This document shows, one piece after another, positions 30,323 through 39,521 of a stretch of 64,000 bases of DNA. The notes beneath the pieces were generated by a model. The model did no database searches. It was not told the origin of the DNA and saw only the letters and a program-made list of their open reading frames with translations. The stretch comes from WHUA01 sp963711215 (lineage in GTDB: Bacteria; Pseudomonadota; Alphaproteobacteria; UBA8366), in NCBI GenBank assembly GCA_963711215.1, contig CAVQDH010000011.1, positions 196,568 to 260,567 of the forward strand, read 5' to 3'. Made by a program: the position numbers and the translations under genes. Position 1 is the stretch's first letter. Each line of letters begins with the position of its first letter.

Positions 30323-31126
30323 ATGATCTTGTTTCTAACCAACTTGCCATTGTGGCTTTCCGCGTTCCTGCTCATCGTCCCGACGACCCTGATCGCCATG
30401 GCGGGCCCCTACGTGACGCGCCGCTACATCGAGCTCAGCCGGCTGCGTACCAATAACGAGGTCGCCGGCTTCAAGTTCGCGACCGTCGGCGTGCTCTACG
30501 CGGTCCTGCTCGCCTTCGCGGTCGTCGTCGTGTGGGAGAAATTCAATCAGGCCGACAGCGAGGTGGCGCAGGAAGCCGGCGCCGCATCGACCATCTATCT
30601 CCTGACGCGGGGGATCGACGAAAAACACGGCGCCGCCATCCGCGCGGCGACGACGGCGTACCTAAAGGTCGCGATCACCAAGGACTGGCCGGCGATGGCA
30701 CGGGAGACCGACAGCCCTGACGCCACCAAAGCGCTGAACGACATCTACCGCGCGGTGCTCAAATTCCACGCGTTCGATGCGGACGAAAGCGTTGTTATCG
30801 CCGCCATCCTCCAGCAGGTCGATCGCATCAGCGACGCGCGGCGCGAACGCCTGGTCAGCGCCGACGGCGTCACCCCGGGCGTCATCTGGGCGGTGCTGTT
30901 CGCGGGCGCCGCCGTGACCATCGGCTTTACCTTCTTCTTCGGCACCGAGAACCTGCGCGCCCAGGCGCTGATGACGGGCGCTCTGTCGGTGATGATTTTC
31001 GCCGGGCTCTTGACCATCGTGGCCATCGACCATCCCTTCGCCGGTACCGTCAAGGTTGGCCCGGACGCCCTTGCCGCCGTCCTCGTCGATTTCGCCGGCG
31101 CACCGGGGCAACATCCAGGGCAGTGA
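30323..31126 (+). CDS. DUF4239 family (bestrophin-like) membrane protein
   Basis: This 267-residue protein has hydrophobic segments at about 5-30, 50-72, 190-210 and 218-240. The first loop carries NNEVAGFKFATVGVLYAVLLAFAVVVVWEKF, whose N-x-VAGF-x-F-x-x-x-GVLYAVLLAF core is typical of DUF4239. A soluble helical part (residues 75-185) follows, with ASTIYLLTRGI and LQQVDRISDARRERL. The fold may form an ion-conducting or sensing membrane protein, but the function is not established. It stands alone after the tRNA, with a 200-bp upstream gap. Confidence 0.75.
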   Translation: MILFLTNLPLWLSAFLLIVPTTLIAMAGPYVTRRYIELSRLRTNNEVAGFKFATVGVLYAVLLAFAVVVVWEKFNQADSEVAQEAGAASTIYLLTRGIDEKHGAAIRAATTAYLKVAITKDWPAMARETDSPDATKALNDIYRAVLKFHAFDADESVVIAAILQQVDRISDARRERLVSADGVTPGVIWAVLFAGAAVTIGFTFFFGTENLRAQALMTGALSVMIFAGLLTIVAIDHPFAGTVKVGPDALAAVLVDFAGAPGQHPGQ

Positions 31127-31368
31127 ATAACCACGCTCAAGAAGGAACGTCTCGAAATATTCTGATCCCGTGCGGTGCTTGCCGCCCTTGCGCTTCGATC
31201 TGGCGTTACGGGCGATCGAGCAGCCTCTCGGCCAAGTTCCGATCGGTTTCGAATTCGACACCGCCGATGACGGAATTCCATGTCGACCGCACGGTGTTTG
31301 CTCTTCTTGCACGATTTTGTCTTGCGCGCGGGCAGCGTCGGGCGTTAGGTCGCACCCGGAAGACAGCC

Positions 31369-31725
31369 ATGAACCAAGCGCAAGCCGAAGCGATCGCCAC
31401 CGACTGGGTCGCCGCCTGGAACGCCCACGACCTGGAGCGTATCCTCAGCCATTATGCCGATCCGCTGGAATTCACCTCGCCGCTTATCGTCGAGAGGCTC
31501 GGGCGCACGGACGGGACGATCCGGACGAAGGCGGAGCTGCGCGATTATTTCACGGCCGGCATCGCGGCCGGTTCGGCGGCGCTGCGCTTCGAGCTTCTCG
31601 ACGTTTTGCCGGGCGTGGACAGCGTGACGCTCTATTACCGCAACCACCGGGGCCGTACGGTCGCGGAGACCATGTTCTTCGATGCCGCGGGCATGGTCTG
31701 CAAGGCGGCGGTCCACTATCGCTGA
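31369..31725 (+). CDS. Nuclear transport factor 2-like (SnoaL-type) small protein
   Basis: This protein has 118 residues from the ATG at 31369. The open frame extends upstream but those residues look non-coding. The start IATDWVAAWNAHDLERILSHYADPLEF and end ETMFFDAAGMVCKAAVHY follow the NTF2-like cone fold used by SnoaL-type enzymes and ligand-binding proteins. The region KAELRDYFTAGIAAG is the second helix. The specific ligand or reaction cannot be told from sequence. It seems to be monocistronic, with about 240 bp upstream that show nothing recognisable. Confidence 0.75.
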   Translation: MNQAQAEAIATDWVAAWNAHDLERILSHYADPLEFTSPLIVERLGRTDGTIRTKAELRDYFTAGIAAGSAALRFELLDVLPGVDSVTLYYRNHRGRTVAETMFFDAAGMVCKAAVHYR

Positions 31726-31872
31726 GTAGCAGCCGGGCCGCCGGCGGCCCGCCCGCCCCCGCCGGGCCGGGCCCGCAACGGCGAAATCGGGAGAAAACGG
31801 CCCTTTCGGGCGGTTGCAGGAACGCCGCCGCATTCACCGATCTTTAACTCGAATCGTGGTATTTGAGACGCC

Positions 31873-32139
31873 ATGTTCGGAAATTCAGCACGCGTTATCA
31901 CCTTCACCCGGCGCCCGGTTCGCGTCCCGGAAAGCATGCGCTGCGCCGGGTCGCTCACGGAACGCAAGTTCTTCGACAGCGTCCGCCGCGGCAACGCCGC
32001 CTATGTGGAGAACGTTCCCCTTCCCGCCCGCTGCCTCTGGGTGCGCGACGAGGAACGCCGGCTGGCGGCCAGCAAGCGCTGGCGGGACATGCCGATCCGC
32101 AAGCTGGGCGAGCTCTACATCATCTCCCGCGCCTCTTGA
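31873..32139 (+). CDS. Small hypothetical protein, basic
   Basis: This 88-residue open frame has no family I recognise. It is Arg-rich with a short C-terminal RWRDMPIRKLGELYIISRAS. There is no signal peptide and no good ribosome-binding site ahead of the ATG. Codon use is compatible with coding and the neighbours leave the space free, but the evidence is weak. Confidence 0.35.
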   Translation: MFGNSARVITFTRRPVRVPESMRCAGSLTERKFFDSVRRGNAAYVENVPLPARCLWVRDEERRLAASKRWRDMPIRKLGELYIISRAS

Positions 32140-32242
32140 GCGGCCGGCGGGCCGATCGTCTCACCCGCAATCGCCGTAGAATCTTCATAATCCTTTCCTA
32201 TATAACCGACGCTCGACATCGGTTATTTCGAACGGAGAAGGT

Positions 32243-32656
32243 ATGAAACGGTTGTCCTTGGGCCTGCCCGTCCTGCTGGCCGGCGCAGTTTTTCTGGCCG
32301 GCGGATCGGCGCTTTCGCCGGCGCGGGCGGACACCACCATCACGCAGTACGACAAGATGTCGAAGGCCCAGCAGGCCAACCTCGTCGGCTCGCTGCTGCA
32401 GTCGCTCGTCGACGGCCTGGAAGAGCGGCATCGGACCAAAGAGGCGGAGTGCCTGACCGAGCTGTACACCAACGTCGAAACCGACGCGCGCAAGGCCGAA
32501 TCGCCCGGCATGGCCGACTTCTTCGGCGCCGTCTGGCGCGCGCGCCAGATCGGGCCCGACAACTTCACCATCGAGGACATCATCGCCCGCCAGATGGTCC
32601 AGCAATGCAATTACCGCCCGCCAGCCGCCGCGAAGAAAAAGAAGAAGAAGCACTGA
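32243..32656 (+). CDS. Exported hypothetical protein with Lys-rich tail
   Basis: This 137-residue protein has a signal peptide (MKRLSLGLPVLLAGAVFLAGGSALSPARA) and ACGGAGAAGG just upstream of the ATG. The mature part is helical (AQQANLVGSLLQSLVDGLEE, then MADFFGAVWRARQIG) with two cysteines (CLTELY and QQCNY) that could pair. It ends in PPAAAKKKKKKH. I know no named family for it. It is likely periplasmic. The last 46 bp overlap the convergent gene 32611-33153, where the poly-Lys codons read as poly-Phe on the other strand. Confidence 0.65.
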   Translation: MKRLSLGLPVLLAGAVFLAGGSALSPARADTTITQYDKMSKAQQANLVGSLLQSLVDGLEERHRTKEAECLTELYTNVETDARKAESPGMADFFGAVWRARQIGPDNFTIEDIIARQMVQQCNYRPPAAAKKKKKKH

Positions 32657-33153
32657 CGGCGCGGTCCACCGCATCCGGGGCCTCGAAAGCCACCTTCTCG
32701 AGGACGCCACGGTCCCGGCGGCGCTATCGGCGCGGCAAATGTCTGGAGCTGATTGGTGATGTTCTGCTGCTGCTGGCGGCTCTCGAAGTCGAGGCGGTTG
32801 GCCTCGTGTTTCTGCCACCCCTGCTGCGCTTCGTTCGTACGCAGGTCGTGACGCAGCGTCCGCTTGGAGACGAAGGGATCGACGGTCCGCTTGCGGAACT
32901 GCAGGTCATTATGCTGCTGCTGCAGCGTCTGCAGGCGGCTTTCCGCGTTTGCTTTCGCCCGCTCGTCGTTCTGCAGGTTCTTGACCGCCCTGTTGACGTC
33001 TTCGTTCGTCTCCTCCGCCTCGAGATCGCTCTCCGCGCGCACCGGCGCGGCCGGCAGCGTGAGCACGGCGACATGGGCCAGCACTGCCGCGAGCAGGCCG
33101 AGCATGGCAAGGAAACGGGAGGAAGACGGCGCCTTTCGCATCATCCCCATCAC
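32611..33153 (-). CDS. Exported coiled-coil hypothetical protein
   Basis: This 180-residue open frame has a signal-like N-terminus (SRFLAMLGLLAAVLAHVAVLTLPAAPVRAES) followed by a charged helical part (NEDVNRAVKNLQNDERAKANAES, LQTLQQQHNDLQFRKRTVD, NRLDFESRQQQQNITNQLQ). Heptads suggest a coiled coil. The last 25 residues are the antisense of the neighbour's Lys tail (FFFFFF) and look unnatural; a frameshift near 32690-32720 may have hidden the true end. Function unknown; probably periplasmic. Confidence 0.5.
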   Translation of the reverse strand: MMGMMRKAPSSSRFLAMLGLLAAVLAHVAVLTLPAAPVRAESDLEAEETNEDVNRAVKNLQNDERAKANAESRLQTLQQQHNDLQFRKRTVDPFVSKRTLRHDLRTNEAQQGWQKHEANRLDFESRQQQQNITNQLQTFAAPIAPPGPWRPREGGFRGPGCGGPRRQCFFFFFFAAAGGR

Positions 33154-33191
33154 CTAAGGTCAATACGCCGATTTGCAAGGCGGCCGGGGTT

Positions 33192-34510
33192 TCACATCCG
33201 GTCGAGAACCCGGCATTGCACCGCTTTCGCCGCCTCGAGCAGCCGGTGATCCTGCTGCGGCCGGCCGATCAGCTGCACGCCCAGCGGCAGCCCCTTCGGC
33301 CCGAGCCCGGCCGGCAGCGTCACCGCCGGGACATGCGTCGTGGTCCAGAGGTTGTTGAAGATCGCGTCGCCGGTGGCTTTGATCCCCTCGGGCGCCTCGC
33401 CGGGCGCGCTCGGCGTCAGCAGGAGGTCGACCGCGTCCATCGCCGCCGCAAAGCGCCGCGCGGTAGTCGTCGATCACGCGCTCCGCCGCGCGGTAGTCCT
33501 CGTAGCTGCAGGCGAGGCCGTCGGCGGCCCGGCCGTCGAGCAGCGCGCGGCTCAGCTTGTCGCCGTGGTAAAGCCGCTCGTAGGTCATCACGCGGGCGAA
33601 CTCGAAGCCCGAGACCTTGCGCACCGCTTCGGGCAGCGACGCCTCCCCGTCCGGCATCGCGAAGTCGGCGACCTTGGCGCCCGCCATCGCCAGCGCTTCC
33701 GCCGTGCGCTCCAGCAGCGCCTGCGTCGAGGGCTCGGCCCGGTCCCAGAAGGCGCTGCGGCAGAAGCCGACCCGCAGCCCCGTCACCGGCACGTCCGCCA
33801 GGGGCCGTTGCGGCAAGCCCATGACCGTGTAGCGGAACAGCGCCAGGTCGTCGACCGAGCGGGCGATCAGGCCCAGCGTGTCGAAGGACGGCACGTTGTC
33901 GCCGATGCCGGTCAGGCAGAAATCGCCGTAGCTCGGCTTGTAGCCGACCGCGCCGCAGAAGGCCGCGGGGCGGATCGTCGAGCCCGTCGTCTGGGTGCCG
34001 AAGGCCGCCGGGACCATGCGCGATCCCACCGCCGCGGCCGAGCCGCTCGACGACCCGCCCGGCGTATGCGCCGTGTTCCAGGGGTTGCGGGTCGCGCCCG
34101 GATGGCGGTGCGCGAACTCGGTCGAAACCGTCTTGCCGAGCACGACGCCGCCGGCGGCGCGGCAGGCGGCGACACAGGCCGCGTCCCGGGCGGTGCGGTT
34201 GCCCGCATAGATCGGCGAGCCGTGCCCGGTCGGCATGTCGGCGGTGTCGATGATGTCCTTGAGGCCGAAGGGCACGCCGTGCAGCGGTCCCCGCGAAGGG
34301 CCGCGGTCGAGCGCGCGGGCCTGCGCCAGCGCCAGTTCAGGATCGAGGAAGATCCAGGCCTTGACCTCGGGCTCGATGGCGGCGATCCGGTCGAGACAGG
34401 CCTGCGTCACCGCCTCGGCCGTGAACTTGCCGGACGCGATGCCGGCCGCCGCCTCGCTCGCTGTCAGGTCGGCGAGCGCTATCGAGAGGAAATTTGCAGT
34501 GATTGGCCAT
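33192..34510 (-). CDS. Amidase (amidase-signature family), frameshifted
   Basis: The amidase-signature catalytic triad is visible: Lys in GVPFGLKDIIDT, the first Ser in GGSSSGSAAAVGSRMVPAAFG and the nucleophile Ser in GTQTTGSTIRPAAFCGAVGYKPS. The C-terminus (MDAVDLLLTPSAPGEAP ... PLGVQLIGRPQQDHRLL) continues in another frame after an indel near 33452-33458. The only good ATG (34508-34510) is one frame off from TANFLSIALADL, so a second indel at the very start is likely. It hydrolyses an amide bond; the substrate is unknown. It is the third gene of a CaiB - OYE - amidase operon. Confidence 0.85.
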
Positions 34511-34520
34511 GCCGGTCCCC

Positions 34521-35676
34521 CTACTCCGCCGCCCTGGCGCGCTGGAAGGCTTCCGGCCATTTCGCGGGCTGGCTGCGGGCGTATTGCAGCGGATAGGCCG
34601 CTTCCGCGCCCAGCGCCTCGGCCGCGTGCCAGGCCCAGCGCGGGTCGTAGAGCAGGCCGCGGGCGAGCGCGACCATGTCCGCCTTGCCGCCGGCGACGAT
34701 CGACTCCGCGTAGTCGGGCTCGAGGATCATGCCGACCGCCATGGTCGTCATCCCCGTCTCCTGCCGGATGCGCGCGGCGAACGGCACCTGGTAGCCGGGG
34801 CCGAGGGTGAGCTTCTGCTGCTCGGACACGCCGCCGCTCGACGCGCAGATGTAGTCGCAGCCGCGTTTCTTCAGCTCGGCCGCGACGGCGACCGAATCCG
34901 CGATGTCCCAGCCGCCCTCGACCCAGTCGGAGGCCGAGATGCGGACGCCGAGCGGCTTGTTCTCCGGCCACGCGGCGCGCACCGCGTCGAACACTTCGAG
35001 CGGGAAGCGCATCCGGTTGGCGCGGCTGCCGCCGTAATCGTCGTTGCGCCGGTTGCTGAGCGGCGACAGGAAGGCGTGCATGAGATAGCCATGCGCCATG
35101 TGCAGCTCGATCAGGTCGATGCCGAGCCGCTCGCTGCGCCGGGCCGCGGCGACGAAGGCATCGCGCACGGTGTCCATATCCGCCCGGTCCATCATCCGCG
35201 GCAGCGGCCATGACCCGGCTCTGCACCGTCGTGGCGCCGGAGCCCGCCGAGCTGCCCGAGAGCGGCGACGGGGCCAGCGTTTCCCAGGCCCCCTCCGCCG
35301 GCAGCAGCGGGCCGCGGCCTTCCCAGGGGCGCTGGGCCGAGGCCTTGCGCCCGGCATGGGCGAGCTGGATGCCGATCTTGGCCTTGCCGTGCCGGCGGCA
35401 GAAACCGATGACGCGCGCGAGCGCCGCCTCATTGGCGTCCGAGTAAAGCCCAAGGCAGCCTTGGGTGATGCGGCCGCGCGCCTCCACCCCCGTCGCCTCG
35501 ATGATCAGGAGGCCCGGCCCCGAGATGGCGAGTTGGCCGAGATGCATCAGATGCCAGTCGGTCGCCGAGCCTTCCTCGGCGCTGTACTGGCACATCGGCG
35601 AGACGATGACTCTGTTGTCGAGGGTGAGCCCGCGCAGGGAAATCGGTGAAAACAGGGCGCTTGTCATCGATGGCAT
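34521..35676 (-). CDS. Old yellow enzyme family NADH:flavin oxidoreductase (YqjM/NamA-like), one frameshift
   Basis: The protein opens ALFSPISLRGLTLDNRVIVSPMCQYSAEEG, the FMN-binding start of the NamA group (Cys in SPMCQYS). LIIEATGVEARGRIT and IGIQLAHAGRKAS follow, the last with the usual His/Gly of the active site. After an indel near 35205-35215 it continues IDLIELHMAHGYLMHAFLSP, VRISASDWVEGGW and LARGLLYDPRW. GGAG sits 7 nt before the ATG at 35676. It reduces activated alkenes with NAD(P)H and FMN. It follows the CoA-transferase by 15 bp and precedes the amidase by 10 bp, so the three form an operon. Confidence 0.9.
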
Positions 35677-35691
35677 ACTCCGGATTGAAAG

Positions 35692-36898
35692 CTATTCAGC
35701 GACAACGACGCCCTTCTTTTCGAGCGCGTCGATCGTCGCGGTCGGCGAGGCCGAGCTCGGCCAGCACCTCGCGCGTGTGCTCGCCGACGGTGGGCGGCTG
35801 GCGGCGGAGGCCGAGATCATGCGTGCCGATCTCGACCGGCAGGCGCGGCAGCTTGGTCATCTGGCCGTCCGGCATGCGGGTCGGCACCAGCCGGCCGTGC
35901 GCGTTGAGCTGCGGATCATCGAACAGGTCCTTCGTGCGCGCGACCGGCGCGAAGGGGATCTCGATCCGTTCGCAGATCTCCGCGAGCTCGGCCTTGGTGC
36001 GGCCGCCGAAGATCTCTGTACAGATCGGGATGACACGGTCGCGCGCGCGTACCCGGTCCTCGTTGGTCTTCAGCGTCGGGTCGTCGAGCAGGTCCTGCCG
36101 GCCGAATTCGTGGCAGAAGCGCCGCCAGTGGTTGTCACTGGTGAGGCCGATGAACATCTGGTCGTCGTCCGCGGTCTTGAACACCTCGTAGACCGCCCAG
36201 GCGCCGCGCCGGTTCGGCATCGGCGGCGTGTCCACGCCGGTAACGACCTCGCCCGCCATATGCTGCATCATCAGGAAGGCGGTGGATTCGAAGAGCGCGC
36301 TCTTGACGAACTGGCCCTTGCCGGTGCGGTCGCGGTCGCGCAGTGCCGCCAGGATGCCCATCGCGCCGTAGGTGCCGCCCATGATGTCGATGATCGAGGC
36401 GCCTGCGCGCAGCGGCCGGCCCGGCGGGCCCGTCATGTAGGCGAGCCCGGCCATGAACTGCACGACCTCGTCGAGCGCCGGGCGCTTCTCATAGGGCCCG
36501 CTGAGAAAGCCCTTCATCGCGCAGTAGATCAGGCGCGGGTTCAGCCCGGCGAGGGTCTCGTAGCCGCAGCCCAGCCGCTCCATGGTGCCCGGCGCGTAAT
36601 TCTCGATCACCACATCCGCCGTCGCGATCAGCTTATGCGCCAGCGCCACGCCTTCCTCGGACTTCAGGTCGAGCGCGATGCTCCGCTTGTTGCGGTTGAA
36701 GCTCGGGAAGAAGCCGGCCGCGAAGCCGTGCAGCCGGCGCGTCTTATCGCCGTCGGGCGCCGGCTCGACCTTGATCACGTCAGCGCCGAGATCGGCCAGC
36801 ACCAGCCCGCAGGACGGCCCCATGATCGTCTGACAGAACTCGACGACGCGGACGCCGTCGAGCGGGAGGATGTCTTTGGTCTCGGTCTTCGCGGTCAT
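35692..36898 (-). CDS. CaiB/BaiF family CoA-transferase, frameshift near the C-terminus
   Basis: This is a class III CoA-transferase of about 402 residues. It has GVRVVEFCQTIMGPSCGLVLADLGADVIKVE at the start, SIALDLKSEEG, VVIENYAPGTMERLG and the catalytic Asp in RPALDEVVQFMAGLAYMTG. The C-terminal domain reads NRRGAWAVYEVFKTADDDQMFI and GRLVPTRMPDGQM. The uncorrected frame ends in an odd RRARKEGRRCR; one base near 35745 restores ATIDALEKKGVVVAE and a TAG at 35692-35694. It moves CoA between carboxylic acids; which acids is unknown. It is the first gene of the operon with the OYE enzyme and amidase. Confidence 0.9.
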
Positions 36899-36932
36899 TC
36901 CCGCTCCTTAAGAAGCATGCTCGCTCAAAAAG

Positions 36933-37040
36933 TCCTCCCCCTCGACGGGGGAGGATTTAGGTGGGGGTGACCGCTCCATGCAGCCGCTTCACGCACTGCC
37001 TCTTACCCCCCACCCAACCCTCCCCCGCAAGGGGGGAGGG
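36933..37040. repeat. Composite palindromic intergenic repeat, intact copy
   Basis: The stem TCCTCCCCC/CGGGGGAGGA (36933-36955) is followed by TTTAGGTGGGGG, about 40 bp of spacer, CCCCCCACC and a second stem CCTCCCCC-GCAA-GGGGGGAGG ending near 37040. The two halves face each other. A second copy with an insert is at 49581-49745. It sits between the ends of the CoA-transferase and aminotransferase genes. Confidence 0.8.
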
Positions 37041-37050
37041 CTTCGTCCGA

Positions 37051-38430
37051 TCACCCGACGAGCGCGCCCTCGTTCTTCAGCATGCGCACCGACTGGCGGA
37101 CCGCTTCCGCCGACTTGTCGATGTCCTCTTCGCTGTGGACCGCGGAGACCTTGCCCGCGAGCTTGCCGTTGATGTCCATGCCGTTGATCATCAGGCCGAG
37201 CCGGAAGCGCGTCACCATCGTCTTGTCGGCCTTGAAGTCCTTGCGCTTCAGCTTGAAAGGGTCGAAGGCGCTCGGCTCGATGTCGCGGCCGTCCGGGTTG
37301 GTGAAGAAGTGGATCTCGGAGAACTGGCCGTAGGCGGACCAGGGCACGTTCTCCTCCTCGAACACGCGGTTGATCTTGGCGCGCAGGCGGCCCGCCGTCG
37401 CGATCGCCTTCTGCGTCGCGTCCGTGGTGTCGACCGCCTGCAGCATCGCGACGCCCGCCGCCGCCGACAGCGGGTTGGCGTTGAAGGTGCCCTGGTGGCT
37501 GATCTTCTCCTTGTGCTTGGCCGCCATCACGTCGAAGTCGAGCAGCTCCAGGATGTCGCGCCGGCCGCAGACCGCGCCGCCCGGCAATCCGCCCGCCAGG
37601 ATCTTCGCCAGACTGGCGAGGTCCGGCATGATGCCGAAATGCGCCTGGGCGCCGCCCTTCGACGCGCGGAAGCCCGCGACCACCTCGTCGAAGATCAAGA
37701 GGATGCCCTGCGCTTCGGTGATGCGGCGCAGCTCGGTCACGAATTCCTTCGACACCGGCACCTGGCCGAAGCCGGAGCCGGTCGGCTCGAGGATCACCGC
37801 GGCGATGTCGTCATGCGTGGTCAGGATGCGGCGCGTCTCGTCGATATCGTCGGCCGGCGCCAGCAGGATCTCGTCGGCGATGCCGGGGACGACGCCGGCC
37901 GACGGGCTGCCGTCGAAATGATCGGTGACGCCGAAGGCGACGTGGTCCTGCCAGCCGTGGAAGTGGCCGTGGAAGCGGACGATCTTGTTCTTGCCCGTAA
38001 ACGCGCGCACCAGGCGGAAGGCCATCAAATTCGCTTCCGTGCCCGACCCGGTGAAACGGACCATCTCGGCGCAGGGGATCAGCTTCTGGACCATCTGGCC
38101 CCAGCGGACCTCCAGCTCGTGGCCCGAGCCGTAATGCGTGCCGCGCGCCGCCTGCGCCTGCACCGCGGCGACGATATCGGGGTGATTGTGCCCGAGCAGC
38201 AGCGCGCCGTGCCCGCCGAAGTAGTCGACGTATTCGTTGCCGTCGACGTCCCATTTGCGCGAGCCCTGCGCCCGGTCGACGTACAGGCAATACGGATCCA
38301 GCCGGCGTGAATCATGCGTCAGGCCGCTCGGATAGATTTCCTTCGCCTGCCGGGCGAGCTCGGCCGATTTCGGGGTCTTTTCACGGTAGGCGGCGACGAT
38401 GCGGGAGTTCGTCAGCGTGCTGTCGGGCAT
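37051..38430 (-). CDS. Class III aminotransferase (glutamate-1-semialdehyde aminomutase-like)
   Basis: This 459-residue PLP enzyme reads YVDYFGGHGALLLGHNHPDIVAA, FTGSGTEANLMAFRLVRAFTG (PLP phosphate site), AAVILEPTGSGFG, LIFDEVVAGFR and the PLP lysine in ASLAKILAGGLPGGAVCG. The pattern is of the GSA-aminomutase branch of subgroup III, but such proteins away from haem genes usually act on other amino acids or amines. The insert SHQGTFNANPLSAAAGVAML is normal. It is divergent from the isocitrate-lyase-superfamily gene, with about 210 bp between, which may hold both promoters. Confidence 0.88.
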   Translation of the reverse strand: MPDSTLTNSRIVAAYREKTPKSAELARQAKEIYPSGLTHDSRRLDPYCLYVDRAQGSRKWDVDGNEYVDYFGGHGALLLGHNHPDIVAAVQAQAARGTHYGSGHELEVRWGQMVQKLIPCAEMVRFTGSGTEANLMAFRLVRAFTGKNKIVRFHGHFHGWQDHVAFGVTDHFDGSPSAGVVPGIADEILLAPADDIDETRRILTTHDDIAAVILEPTGSGFGQVPVSKEFVTELRRITEAQGILLIFDEVVAGFRASKGGAQAHFGIMPDLASLAKILAGGLPGGAVCGRRDILELLDFDVMAAKHKEKISHQGTFNANPLSAAAGVAMLQAVDTTDATQKAIATAGRLRAKINRVFEEENVPWSAYGQFSEIHFFTNPDGRDIEPSAFDPFKLKRKDFKADKTMVTRFRLGLMINGMDINGKLAGKVSAVHSEEDIDKSAEAVRQSVRMLKNEGALVG

Positions 38431-38642
38431 GAGATGGCTCCAGGTGAGAGAGCGATTATACTAGGACGTGCGCCGGGGCAGGCGCTGGCGCGCCGCGACG
38501 GCGGTTCCCCGGTGTGGAGGAACCGAGCGCCGCCTTGCCCAAGGCCCATCGGCTTGCCGGAAACACCGTTACGGTACCGCCGCGATCCTGCCCGCGCAAC
38601 CATGCAAACGACCCCGCCCGCGCCCAAGATGAAGGAAAAAAG

Positions 38643-39506
38643 ATGAACGCACTCCGGAAGATGCTCAACGACGATCAGCTTGTCACCGCGCCGCTCGTCT
38701 TCAACCCCGTGATGGCGAAGCTGGCGGAGCGAGCCGGCTTTCCCGCCCTCTATCTCGGCGGCGGCTCGATGGGCTACGTCAAGACGATCCTCGAGGCGAA
38801 CCTGAACGTGACGGAGATGTGCCAGGCGGCGCTCGACATCCGCACCGCCTGCACGCTGCCGCTGATCCTCGACGCCGCGCCGGGCTTCGGCGACCCGATG
38901 CACATGCACCGGACCATCAACATGACCGAGGCGGCCGGCTTCGCCGCGATCGAGATCGAGGACCAGATCCTGCCGAAGCGCGCGCATCACCATATCGGCA
39001 TCGAGCATATGGTCCCCTGCGCGCTGATGGTCCGCAAGATCGAGGAAGCGGTCGCCGCGCGGCGCGATCCGGACTTCATCATCGTCGGCCGCACCAACGG
39101 CATCCGCTCCAGCAGCATGGACGATGCGCTGAAGCGCGCGGAGGCCTACCGCAAGGCCGGGGCCGACGTGATCATGCTGTCGCCGCGCGACGTGAAGTCC
39201 TACGAGTATGTCGGCGCCCGCCTCGCCCCGCCGCTGATGTTCAATCTGCCCGCGGGCGGCCTGTCGAAATTCGGCTTCACGCTCGCCGACATGAAGCGCT
39301 TCGGCTGCCGCATCCTGCTCGACCCCAGCAACCCTTTCATCGCCGCCTACCGCGCCTGGAAGCAGTGCTACGAGTCGATGGCGAAAGGCATGGAAAATCC
39401 CGGCTTCACCGCCAAGGAGGCGGAGGAGATCCAGAAGGACATGTTCGAGACGATCGGGCTGGAAAAGCTGCTGGACGTGGAGCGCCGGACCTACGACGAG
39501 CCGTAG
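38643..39506 (+). CDS. Isocitrate lyase/PEP mutase superfamily enzyme
   Basis: This 287-residue TIM-barrel enzyme has PLILDAAPGFGDPMHMHRTINM (metal Asp) and AAIEIEDQILPKRAHHHIG. The gating loop reads KRAHH in place of KKCGH, so the catalytic Cys of isocitrate and methylisocitrate lyases is missing; a decarboxylase or phosphonomutase-like activity on a 2-oxo acid is more likely. FIIVGRTNGIRSSSMDDALKRAEAYRKAGADVIML fits the substrate side. GGAAAAAAG lies just upstream of the ATG. It may work with the divergent aminotransferase in degradation of an aminated acid. Confidence 0.85.
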   Translation: MNALRKMLNDDQLVTAPLVFNPVMAKLAERAGFPALYLGGGSMGYVKTILEANLNVTEMCQAALDIRTACTLPLILDAAPGFGDPMHMHRTINMTEAAGFAAIEIEDQILPKRAHHHIGIEHMVPCALMVRKIEEAVAARRDPDFIIVGRTNGIRSSSMDDALKRAEAYRKAGADVIMLSPRDVKSYEYVGARLAPPLMFNLPAGGLSKFGFTLADMKRFGCRILLDPSNPFIAAYRAWKQCYESMAKGMENPGFTAKEAEEIQKDMFETIGLEKLLDVERRTYDEP

Positions 39507-39521
39507 CGGAGCCTGCCGCGC

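Noticed and set aside
33160..35676. One 838-codon frame that seems to fuse an old yellow enzyme to an amidase
   Set aside because: The middle is out-of-frame sequence. Two frameshifts create the fusion; each enzyme's missing half is found in another frame.
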